From contig CAZZMD010000030.1 of NCBI GenBank assembly GCA_964655355.1, forward strand, positions 1-54,081: a stretch of DNA of 54,081 nt. The letters are read 5' to 3'. Positions 34,981-42,490 of the stretch are shown in pieces. The notes beneath the pieces were generated by a model. That model did no database searches and was not told the DNA's origin. It saw nothing but the letters and a program-made list of their open reading frames with translations. The position numbers and the translations under genes were made by a program. Position 1 is the stretch's first letter. Every line of letters begins with the position of its first letter. This stretch comes from CALGDE01 sp964655355 (GTDB lineage Bacteria; Cyanobacteriota; Cyanobacteriia; CACIAM-69d).

Positions 34981-35328
34981 CTAGCTAATCGCCACCGACG
35001 GTGTGTCGGTCACCACGCCCATCATGCTGCGTTGGCCGCTGCTCTTACCGCCGCTGACCGCGACTAAGACTGGAGGTGCTTTTGTGTCCTGCTGCTTCGT
35101 ACTCTGCTTCGTACTCTGCTCGACGGACTCGGGAACGGGTCCTGCGCACACGGTATGGGCTTCCATCGATTCCCAGGAGGGGGCAAACGCGGGCAGTGCT
35201 AACGGACAAGCTTTCCAATCCCCATGAACAAGGGTATCCAGCTGGTCACATTGGCCACCGCGTCGCCCTTCCGGGGTGTAATGGCGACAATGGCGGCAGG
35301 CAGAAATAGGGTCGGGGGAAGCATTCAT
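34981..35328 (-). CDS. small conserved cyanobacterial Cys-motif protein
   Basis: A 115-residue protein with 'CRHCRHYTPEGRRGGQCDQL' (CxxC plus a third cysteine) and 'WKACPLALPAFAPSWE' containing a fourth. Together they can form a compact zinc- or iron-binding site, a pattern I recognise from a short family in cyanobacteria whose function is unknown. The C-terminal ~55 residues are Ser/Thr/Gln-rich and disordered-looking. The ATG at 35328 is preferred over GTG 35337. Confidence 0.72.
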   Translation of the reverse strand: MNASPDPISACRHCRHYTPEGRRGGQCDQLDTLVHGDWKACPLALPAFAPSWESMEAHTVCAGPVPESVEQSTKQSTKQQDTKAPPVLVAVSGGKSSGQRSMMGVVTDTPSVAIS

Positions 35329-36375
35329 AGGAGACACAGGGGATGGAGGAGACTGGACTCGCGCACGGGGAGATCAATATTCAAGGTGTTGTTCAAGTTG
35401 TTTTCAGGCTCACGCTGTACGGCTTAAACAGGCTTGCTGGCTTGAAATCGTTGGCGCCGATCGCCTGGAGCAGCAGTTCAATCCCCATGATGGAGAGATC
35501 CCCATGACGGAGAGATTGAGCTGGGAGCTGCCACCTGGGCAATCACGGATCGGCACCCCAGAGAGTGCAAATCCCATGATGGCGATCGCGGTGTTTGAAG
35601 TGATCACTAGAGGGGGTGAGGTTCGGTGGGCGGGCACCCTGTTGGGCACAACGCCGATCCCGAATTCACTGCAATCTAAGAGCGCTTCTTAACCCTGAGA
35701 TAGTCATTGAATAAACCAACCTTCGCTTCTTCTTGTTCTTTAGGTGAGATCGAATCGCACGACTAGAGCAAGCTGAAATTCAAGTCAGGGCCCAGTGGAG
35801 AACGGACCTAGAAGGGCAATTCTCTCTGGGGGACTTCATACTTTTATTATTGATCCCCGCGCGTCAGCGCTGAATCAGATGGCTAGGGCAGACCGGCTCT
35901 GGCTTCGAGTTATAGTTTGCCCATTAAACGATTAATGTTTTCTTCGGTTTTTTGATGCGAAAAGTAACGAATTGATCCTGTTGTGTAAAGCGGTCGAGTT
36001 AGGGCTGGGGATCAAGCGAATCGATATGAGCTAGGGCTGCTGATCTGTTTTTCGGAGGAACTGCGGAGTCGTAAGAAGAGGGGAATTAGGGCTTTTCTGC
36101 ACCGTTATCGATCCTTTGAGTCGCTGTCTTCTAATGGAGGGAACTGTTGGAGACGGTCTTTGAGCTGAGGAGGATGTGTGAACTTTTTGGGAGGAGTTCT
36201 TGTGATGAATGAGTGGAGTCTATTTCTGTTTGATTTTTGGGGTGAATAGCTCACTTTTGGTTGGGAGGGTGGGGCTGGCTGGTGTTGATTGGGGCTGGAT
36301 TTCTTGGGCGCTTGGGGCGTCAGCTGCGGAGCATTTTGTGAATTGTGAGGGATGGCTATTTTTTCCGGGCTGGTG
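35329..36375. other. ~1 kb gene-less region between two minus-strand genes
   Basis: The longest stretch in the window without a credible gene. It holds a 17-bp tandem pair at 35481-35514 (atccccatgatggagag, one mismatch), AT-richer sequence from ~35690 to 36000 and T/G-rich sequence to 36370. Short complementary segments (GGGCA...TGCCC near 35885-35930) could fold. A 14-codon frame with a good ribosome site (36190-36249) is described in findings. No tRNA, 6S, SRP or RNase P RNA is recognised. Confidence 0.6.
35481..35514. repeat. 17-bp tandem duplication in the gene-less region
   Basis: Units 35481-35497 and 35498-35514, one mismatch (atccccatga[t/c]ggagag). Confidence 0.8.
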
Positions 36376-36981
36376 TTAGGTTCTCCAGTGCTGGGTGGCG
36401 CAATGGGCGCAGCAGTTCCAGCGTTCTAGCTCGGTGGGGGGGGTGGGGATTTGGCAGAGCGGGCAGGGGGGGTAAGGCTCCCGTTGTTTTTGGACCTGTT
36501 GGGACCAGCTTTGGAAGGCTTGTTGGGGAGTGTTGTGATGGGGGGTGGGCGGTGGTGTGAGGCGGGGCGATCGCGGTGGTACGGCGGGCGTTGTTTTTTC
36601 TCTGATTTTTTTTCTGGGTTTTTCTCTGGTTTTTTGTCTGGTCTTTTTTCTGGGGGGAGCGGGTTGAGTTTGGCTCCAACGACCAGGGGAGAAGTGGAGT
36701 TGGGTGATGGGGGGGCTGAGGGGCGGATTTTGGAAATATTGATTGAGTTTTTTCAGGAGCCGCTGACGCTCGAACATTAGGTTTTGGGACCAGGTGGGGG
36801 TGCTGGTGGCGACTCGGAGTTGTTGGTCATGGAGGGCGATCGGTCGGGTGTGGCGGGCAACGGCGTCGCCGACGATCGCGGGCCAATGGTCACGGATGCG
36901 CCGCAGTTGCTGGCGTCCGTGCCACTGGGGGTTTTGCTCAACGTTGACCAGGATTTGGCGAATGGGGTCAAAGTTTCCCAT
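36376..36981 (-). CDS. DUF721/DciA-like replicative helicase loader with zinc-ribbon tail
   Basis: A 201-residue protein. Residues ~1-85 are a DUF721/DciA domain ('RQQLRRIRDHWPAIVGDAVARHTRPI' region; key stretch 'HWPAIVGDAVARHTRPI' followed by 'LRVATSTPTWSQNLMF'). DciA is the bacterial DnaB-helicase loader in lineages lacking DnaC/DnaI (established for the family). A basic linker (112-128) has four tetrapeptides of x-K-(T/P/I)-R coded by a 12-bp repeat, then a Pro-rich stretch. The C-terminus has 'CPLC' and 'CCAHC', a likely zinc ribbon. dnaG, for primase, is 1.5 kb downstream on the same strand. Confidence 0.85.
   Translation of the reverse strand: MGNFDPIRQILVNVEQNPQWHGRQQLRRIRDHWPAIVGDAVARHTRPIALHDQQLRVATSTPTWSQNLMFERQRLLKKLNQYFQNPPLSPPITQLHFSPGRWSQTQPAPPRKKTRQKTREKPRKKIREKTTPAVPPRSPRLTPPPTPHHNTPQQAFQSWSQQVQKQREPYPPCPLCQIPTPPTELERWNCCAHCATQHWRT
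36595..36648. repeat. 12-bp in-frame tandem repeat inside the dciA-like gene
   Basis: T-rich on the plus strand; encodes x-K-(T/P/I)-R repeats (residues 112-129): KKTR, QKTR, EKPR, KKIR. Confidence 0.85.
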
Positions 36982-37357
36982 GGTGTGTAGGGGGAGGGAG
37001 GGAGAAGGGTGGTGAGGGAGGGATGCCCGTTGGGAGCGTTACAGGGGGCGTTAATCGGAAACAAAGGGGCTGAATTTTCCCTGGTTCTAGAAAAACATGT
37101 GTAAGCTTGTGTCATTGTGACCATTCCTGGGCACTTTCAGGGACACTGTGTAACTAGTAAATTGTGTGCTCATTGTGTGCCTGTGGTGTGTGCCTGTGGT
37201 GCCGGTTCTGCGGTGGCGTCCCCTTGCGATGGGCTCAATGGGCCCTGTCGCTGGCTCCGTAGGATTACTTACAAAATCGTTTATAAATTGGGTGGGGTTT
37301 TGTCGGCAACGCGTCAAGGACTCTCTGTAATTTTCGGATTCTCGGTTAATTTCCCCT
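36982..37357. other. Divergent intergenic region between dciA-like and SPOR-like genes
   Basis: No gene seen. It carries promoters in both directions and a perfect 13-bp tandem pair (gtgtgcctgtggt) at 37175-37200. Confidence 0.55.
37175..37200. repeat. Perfect 13-bp tandem duplication
   Basis: gtgtgcctgtggt at 37175-37187 and 37188-37200. Confidence 0.88.
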
Positions 37358-38680
37358 ATGCGCACTCGAAATCGACGCCAGTCTAATTCCCGAGACCTTA
37401 GCAACAGTCTTCATCCCACGTTGCAGGTGGCTTTGGAATGTCTGGATGTGGATTTGGATCGGGAGTTGGCGCAGTATCGCCGATCGCGGCCTCGGCCGAA
37501 TGGGGGGATTCGTCGCTTCCTCGTAGGCCTGTCGCCGAAGAGTGGGCGGGCGGAGGCGTTGCCGTTGCCGGAGGGCGGGGCGTCGGGGGCGTTGGCTGCG
37601 GTTGACGGCGGGGCGGAGGGTCAGTTGGCGATCGCCCCTTCGGATGGAGCGTTGGCACCCTCGGCGGAGAACCAGGCGGAGTTGGAGGATGCCTTGACCC
37701 AGCGCCCGGCGATCGCCCAGCAGGCGTTGCCGGATCCTAAGGTTGCCCTGGAGAATGAGCCCCTGGAGTCGGTGGCCCTGACCCAGGCGGGGGCGTTGTT
37801 GAAGCAGACGCAAAATTTTGCGAACCCCGATGGGACATCGCCGGATAATTTGCCGCCACCGGAGGCTTATGCGTTTCCCAGCGTGCGGGAACAGCGGCAG
37901 GCGGCGCTCCAGAAGCGGCGGGAGCGGGCCTGGTTTAGTGGCACTGGGATCGCCACGATTTTGATGATGGCGGCGGGGACGGTTTGGACCTATTACGCTA
38001 ATTACCCCGATAGCGATCAGTACATCCAGATGGCGCAAGTGTGGGAGACCGTTGGGGAGGCGACGGGGGTTGATTATTTTGGACCGCTCCAGGCGGCGTC
38101 CCGGGAGGGGGATGGGAATTCGGAGGAGTCGGTGGCACGGCAGCCGGTGGTGGAAAGTTCTGCGGCGCCGGCGGGACCGGATTTGGCGAATCAAGAGTTT
38201 ACGGGGCTGACGATCGCCCGGTTGAGTTTGTTGGGGGCATCGCCGTCCCCTGGGGATGAAGATGTGACGGTGTTGGGGAACGCGACTATACCTGGAGCGG
38301 GGGGGCTTCCCTCGGTGACCCAGGTGCCTTTGGCGGGGGATTCGACGGCGGGGAATGATGAGTCTAGTGCCGCGGCAGATGAGACCGCTGGGGCGGGGGA
38401 TCAGTCGCCGGAAGTGACGGCGATCCCGGATGATGGCACCCGTTATTTCTATGTGGTGGAGCCTTACAAAACGGCAAATCCTGGCGATGAGGAGGCGCTG
38501 CTGGCCCAGGCGCGGGAGATTGTGCCCGATGCCTATGTCCGTACCTTGGCGGGCGATCGCTATATCCAGTTTGGGGCGTTGGATCAGCGGGACCAGGCGG
38601 AGAGCTTGGCGAAGCGGCTCCTGAAGCGGGGGTTGACGATTAAAATTTTGCACCCCACCCCTGATAGCGAGACCGACTAG
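37358..38680 (+). CDS. single-pass membrane protein with C-terminal SPOR-like domain
   Basis: A 440-residue protein. Residues ~20-50 carry a conserved-looking 'LECLDVDLDRELAQYRR', ~60-190 are Ala/Gly/Glu-rich cytoplasmic, and one transmembrane helix lies at ~193-214. A Ser/Gly/Ala-rich periplasmic linker leads to a C-terminal ~75-residue domain: 'RYFYVVEPYKTANPGDEEAL', 'DAYVRTLAGDRYIQFGALDQ', 'AESLAKRLLKRGLTIKIL'. Its beta-alpha-beta pattern resembles SPOR domains, which bind denuded septal glycan. Function is likely tied to cell wall or division (inference). Confidence 0.75.
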   Translation: MRTRNRRQSNSRDLSNSLHPTLQVALECLDVDLDRELAQYRRSRPRPNGGIRRFLVGLSPKSGRAEALPLPEGGASGALAAVDGGAEGQLAIAPSDGALAPSAENQAELEDALTQRPAIAQQALPDPKVALENEPLESVALTQAGALLKQTQNFANPDGTSPDNLPPPEAYAFPSVREQRQAALQKRRERAWFSGTGIATILMMAAGTVWTYYANYPDSDQYIQMAQVWETVGEATGVDYFGPLQAASREGDGNSEESVARQPVVESSAAPAGPDLANQEFTGLTIARLSLLGASPSPGDEDVTVLGNATIPGAGGLPSVTQVPLAGDSTAGNDESSAAADETAGAGDQSPEVTAIPDDGTRYFYVVEPYKTANPGDEEALLAQAREIVPDAYVRTLAGDRYIQFGALDQRDQAESLAKRLLKRGLTIKILHPTPDSETD

Positions 38681-39293
38681 GAAGCACCGGATAAACCGGC
38701 GGCGGATAAACCCTCCTAGGGGAAGACTTGGACGGTTTCCTCAGGTAAATGGCTGATCCTATAGGGTCAGGGGCATGGGTTTTGGATGCCTAGGCAGCAT
38801 TGCCCCTATTGGACGAGACCGGGAATCCGACTGGGATATCCGATGGAAGATTCGATGGAATATCTGTTATTGATGAGGGGGATGGATAAGGGGGCGATCG
38901 CGGTGCTCTTTGCTGCCCTAAGATCTGCCTCAAAATGCTGCCCTAAAAGTTAAGGGGTAGCGGCGATTCTTCGAAAAACTTGTTAACCTGCGATTAGGCC
39001 CCACGCCCAATACCTTCCGGTTCTCGGGGCTTGTTCGAGGCAGACGGATACGTCTACATGGGATCGCAAGATCGCCCAATTGCCAGCGGAGAGCATGGCA
39101 GTCCAGAGTTCTAAAGGGCACCGTCGGTCGGTCTCCGATGGGATTTCCCTTGGGCTTAGCGGAATGCCAGCGTCACCCCGTTTAAATCATGTTTCGATTA
39201 GCTAAGCCTCGCCAGCACTATGGCGTGCTGTTCAGGGCAACCTTGGGATCAGAGTGATCCGATCCGTCAAATACCAGGAGGAACACGTAGACT
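38681..39293. other. Gene-less interval upstream of vipp1
   Basis: About 600 bases with no coding frame supported. It contains imperfect repeats near 38692-38716 (cggataaacc twice) and 38836-38864 (atatccgatggaag / attcgatggaatat), and a hairpin AGACG-gata-CGTCT at 39042-39055. A strong AGGAGG at 39276-39281 serves vipp1. A long leader or small RNA is possible. Confidence 0.55.
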
Positions 39294-40064
39294 ATGGGAC
39301 TTTTTGATCGCGTTAGCCGACTGATTCGCGCCAATGTTAATGACATGGTGAGTCAGGCCGAGGATCCGGAGAAAATTCTGGAGCAGTCGATTATCGACAT
39401 GCAGGAGGATCTGGTCCAGATGCGGCAGGCGGTGGCGAAGGCGATCGCTGCCCAGAACCGCATGAAACAGCAATATACCCAGGCTCAAAATGAGTCGAAT
39501 CAGTGGCAGCAGCGGGCCCAGCTTGCCCTCCAGAAGGGGGATGAGGGATTGGCGCGGGAGGCGTTGACCCGCAAGAAGGGTAAGGCGGATGCGGCGAGTT
39601 CCTTGAAGGGGCAGTTGGATACTCAGTCGGCGTTGGCGGATAAGCTGAAACAAAATTTGGTAGCTCTGGAAAGCAAGATTTCTGAGGCGAAGACCAAGAA
39701 GGACATGCTGAAGGCGCGGGCGACGGCGGCGAAGGCGAATGAGCAGCTGCAAAGTTCTCTCAGCTCGATGAATACCAGCAGTGCGATGGCTGCTTTTGAG
39801 CGGATGGAGGATAAGGTCCTGGAGATGGAGGCGCGCTCCGAAGCGGCAGCCGATTTGGGGGGCGCTTCTTTGGAGAGCCAGTTCGCTGCCCTGGAGTCGT
39901 CGGGAGATGTGGACGATGAGCTGGAGGCGATGAAGGCCCAGATGTTGGGCGGTGCGTCCAGCGCGGGGGCGTTGCCGCCGGGTACGGCTGAGCCTGCGGC
40001 GGTGCCTCAGGATTCGGCGGTGGATGCGGAGCTTGAGGCCCTGCGCCGCCAGATGAACGAATAA
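39294..40064 (+). CDS. vipp1: PspA/IM30 family membrane-remodelling protein Vipp1
   Basis: A 256-residue, nearly all-helical protein beginning 'MGLFDRVSRLIRANVNDMVS', the amphipathic membrane-binding helix of IM30. Long coiled-coil helices of the PspA/ESCRT-III core follow ('EQSIIDMQEDLVQMRQAVAKA', split by heptads). The C-terminal extension beyond ~220 ends in a short helix 'AVDAELEALRRQMNE', which distinguishes Vipp1 from PspA. It forms rings and rods that protect and build thylakoid membranes (established). AGGAGG lies 12 bases upstream of the ATG. It is followed by a possible relic of a second copy (40090-40122). Confidence 0.94.
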   Translation: MGLFDRVSRLIRANVNDMVSQAEDPEKILEQSIIDMQEDLVQMRQAVAKAIAAQNRMKQQYTQAQNESNQWQQRAQLALQKGDEGLAREALTRKKGKADAASSLKGQLDTQSALADKLKQNLVALESKISEAKTKKDMLKARATAAKANEQLQSSLSSMNTSSAMAAFERMEDKVLEMEARSEAAADLGGASLESQFAALESSGDVDDELEAMKAQMLGGASSAGALPPGTAEPAAVPQDSAVDAELEALRRQMNE

Positions 40065-40162
40065 ACGAAGGTTGAAACATGGGGAAGGGCTGGAGGGGGA
40101 AGCGCGCTCTGAAGCGGCGGCTTCCGGTCTTTCTCCGACTGTCGGTGTTGTGGGGTTAGCCT

Positions 40163-41482
40163 ATGGCTGCCAATCCTTTCGAGCGCTATCAGGCAATTCG
40201 TACCACCATTGCGGCGATCGCCCAGTCTGCGGATCAGTTGATGGAGTCCCTGGAGGCTGAGGGGCGGGATTCTGTGGCGTCAGAGGTGGTTCAGATGGTC
40301 GCCCACACGGCGGTTGCCCTGACTCAGCAGGCGTTGGAGGCGCGATCGCGGGCTGCTACGGATGCTACGGAGGCGACCCCCCAGATTGCCTGTCGGTCGG
40401 GCTGTAGCTGGTGTTGCTACCTTCATGTGCCGATGTCCCAGCCTGAGGTGCAGGTGATTTTGCGCTATTTACAGCACCGGATGTCTGCTTCGGAGCGGGA
40501 GCGGCTTCAGCAGCGTATTGAGGCGACGGCCCAGCGATTACAAACGGTGAAAAGTAGCGATCGCCTGGGGCGGCGCGTGCCCTGTGCATTCTTGAATTTG
40601 CAGGATAATCGCTGCTCGATTTATCCGGTGCGCCCTGCGGCTTGCCGTGATCACCATTCGACGGTGGTGATTGCCTGTGAAAATAGTTTTAAGGCGGGGC
40701 AGTGGTCAGCGCCGTCCCACAGTCGCCATGATTTGGTCGCCAATACCGCTACGATGGCGATCGCCGAAGCTTGTACCCAACGGGGCCGAGATGGCTCCTT
40801 TGATGAGCTCCATGCGGCTTTGGTCCATGCCTTGAGCCCGGGGACGACGTTGGATCCTTGGACCATTCCTGATGATCTGGATGAAGCGGAGTTGCCGACG
40901 GTGATTTTGGATAGCCCCGATGCGCCCTCAGAACCTGGAATCGGTCGGTTCTCCGGTCGCTTTGATGGGGCTACCCCTGTGATAAGCAGTGGTCTGAACA
41001 GCAGCCCGGTGCGGGAATTATCCCAGGAACTCCTCCAGGAGTTGGCCCAGGAGACGTTACCGGCGAGCGATGGGCTTGAGGAATGGGGGGATATTAATTC
41101 GGTCCCTGAAGAGAGTGATAACAATAGTCTGTTTAATCGGCCGTTTAGTGGATATTTTGTGGATGGGTCGGGGGATGCCCTCAGCGGGGGAGCCTGGGGA
41201 TCGTTTTCGCCGCCTTCCCAAGCGTTGAAGAGTGGGGGGATTAGCGGCACGCCGCAGCGGTCAGAGGAGTCTGCTGGTCTGGATGATGCGTCTGTCCTGG
41301 CAGAGGGGGATCTGGAGGGGGCAATTCAGGAGATGCTGTTGGAGATCAGCCCTGTGGAGGCGTCTCCTCCCTGGGGGCGGACTGGGCTTGATGCTCCGAG
41401 AGGCTTGGAGTCCGACGATGAAGAACAGGGTCGGTTGGAGGATGGCGATGGCGATGCGGGTATGGGGTTCTGGCGGGGGTAA
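40163..41482 (+). CDS. YkgJ family cysteine-cluster protein with long acidic tail
   Basis: A 439-residue protein. Residues ~1-70 are helical; ~75-190 hold the cysteine cluster: 'CRSGCSWCCYLHVPMSQPE', 'CAFLNLQDNRCSIYPVRP', 'AACRDHHST', typical of YkgJ-type proteins thought to bind zinc or an Fe-S cluster. The second half (~230-439) is acidic, Ser/Gly/Pro-rich and probably disordered, unusual for the family, which normally ends after the cluster. No partner is evident. It begins 98 bases after vipp1. Confidence 0.82.
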   Translation: MAANPFERYQAIRTTIAAIAQSADQLMESLEAEGRDSVASEVVQMVAHTAVALTQQALEARSRAATDATEATPQIACRSGCSWCCYLHVPMSQPEVQVILRYLQHRMSASERERLQQRIEATAQRLQTVKSSDRLGRRVPCAFLNLQDNRCSIYPVRPAACRDHHSTVVIACENSFKAGQWSAPSHSRHDLVANTATMAIAEACTQRGRDGSFDELHAALVHALSPGTTLDPWTIPDDLDEAELPTVILDSPDAPSEPGIGRFSGRFDGATPVISSGLNSSPVRELSQELLQELAQETLPASDGLEEWGDINSVPEESDNNSLFNRPFSGYFVDGSGDALSGGAWGSFSPPSQALKSGGISGTPQRSEESAGLDDASVLAEGDLEGAIQEMLLEISPVEASPPWGRTGLDAPRGLESDDEEQGRLEDGDGDAGMGFWRG

Positions 41483-41498
41483 GGGACGGCGCAGTAGC

Positions 41499-41642
41499 GT
41501 CGGATGGGATTGATTCATCGAATGGGGTTAATCGAATGGGATTAATCCGATGGGATCAATTGAGATTGGTCAGATGAGATTGGTCAGAGTTTGAGACTTG
41601 ATTTAAGACTAGTCTCAAGACTTTACTCAAGATTTGAGATTA
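41499..41642. repeat. Degenerate 14-bp tandem array between two convergent genes
   Basis: Five successive units at 41517, 41531, 41545, 41559 and 41573 (consensus atcgaatgggatta, later ones attgagattggtca), preceded by a related unit at 41499. An 8-bp inverted repeat TTGAGACT (41591-41598) / AGTCTCAA (41611-41618) follows. The array reaches the stop codon (41640-41642) of the next minus-strand gene. Confidence 0.78.
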
Positions 41643-42236
41643 GTCAGGGGGTCGGGTGACTCTCCGTTGCAGGCTGTTAAGGCGGGCTGTGATCCAATCT
41701 TGGCTTTGCACTTTCCAGGACACGTAGCGGGTGGGTTGGTGGTGTTCCAATAAAATCCAGCTGGCAATCAGGGGGTGGGTCAGGATCGCCGCGCCCAGCC
41801 ATAGCTGGGGGAAGGGGCTGAGGGCGCTGCCGGGGAGGGGGGGAAAGAGGTACTGACTACCGCCAATGAGCAACGGGGGGACTAGGGCGATCGCGCCGGA
41901 TACGAGCCATAGGCTTCGGCTCAGGGCGGGATCGGTGGGGCGGGCGGGACGCCATTTTTTGCCTTGCCACTGCCATTGGAGGGGTTGGGCGCTATCTTCG
42001 ACCCGCAATACCTGTTCCGTAAAATTGGGGCTGAAGATGTGGCGGCAAAAATCGCAGCCGAAGGTTTCCATCAGGGGCATGGGGCTGACGGTGCCATGGC
42101 GACAGATGGGGCAGGGGTAGGTGCCGTCGGGCTGGAGTTTGGAAAAGGGGGGGGGGGGGGACGGTGCCTTGGATTGCCCCTTGGGCCGTCGGAGACCGGG
42201 CAGTTTGGGCAGTCGATTGGGCAAAGAAAAAGGCAT
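41640..42236 (-). CDS. membrane protein with N-terminal zinc ribbon, unknown function
   Basis: A 198-residue protein. A basic/proline-rich start contains four prolines encoded by a 14-C tract on the coding strand (plus strand 42147-42160). Then a zinc ribbon: 'YPCPICRHGTV' and 'FGCDFCRHIF' (two CxxC pairs), a 'LQWQWQGKKW' strand, two membrane helices ('LWLVSGAIALVPPLLIGG', 'LWLGAAILTHPLIASWILL') and a basic end. Such zinc-ribbon-plus-two-helix proteins are found across cyanobacteria; role unknown. Confidence 0.72.
   Translation of the reverse strand: MPFSLPNRLPKLPGLRRPKGQSKAPSPPPPFSKLQPDGTYPCPICRHGTVSPMPLMETFGCDFCRHIFSPNFTEQVLRVEDSAQPLQWQWQGKKWRPARPTDPALSRSLWLVSGAIALVPPLLIGGSQYLFPPLPGSALSPFPQLWLGAAILTHPLIASWILLEHHQPTRYVSWKVQSQDWITARLNSLQRRVTRPPD
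42147..42160. repeat. 14-G homopolymer inside the zinc-ribbon membrane-protein gene
   Basis: Uninterrupted run of 14 G on the plus strand, within codons for four consecutive prolines of the minus-strand gene near residues 27-31. Confidence 0.95.
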
Positions 42237-42356
42237 AGGGTTCGATGACCGCAGGTAGCGTCCTTGGGGCGTTTCCTGGTGAAGGGGAATCGGTAATCGT
42301 GGGGGCGATCGCCCCGGATTCTCCCCGCTTCCATTAGAAATCTGATAGCAATCAGA

Positions 42357-42393
42357 AAAGGGCGAGCTACCTCGATGGCAGACTCACCCTTTT
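42357..42393 (-). terminator. Terminator after the channel-like gene
   Basis: Stem AAAAGGGCGAG (42357-42367) / CTCACCCTTTT (42383-42393), one mismatch, 15-base loop. It lies ~98 bases beyond the minus-strand stop at 42491; both strands have U-rich ends. Confidence 0.7.
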
Positions 42394-42490
42394 GTTCTAG
42401 CTTATGGGCCCTCCCCTCGGGGGAGAGCCGCGTTTTTACTTAATGACTGCTAAGGAAAGGCGTCAGCTATTTCCTTAACGGCGTTGCAGG

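Noticed and set aside
35410..35692. Overlapping short open frames on both strands in the gene-less region
   Set aside because: No ribosome site, no domain pattern, and they overlap each other; the tandem duplication at 35481 lies across them.
37346..38653. Long minus-strand open frame opposite the SPOR-like gene
   Set aside because: It is Arg/Pro/Leu-rich antisense composition; the plus-strand frame has a membrane helix and a SPOR-like end.
40072..40260. 62-residue plus-strand frame between vipp1 and the YkgJ gene
   Set aside because: It overlaps the YkgJ start and lacks a ribosome site; its interest lies only in the vipp1-like piece, reported as a relic.
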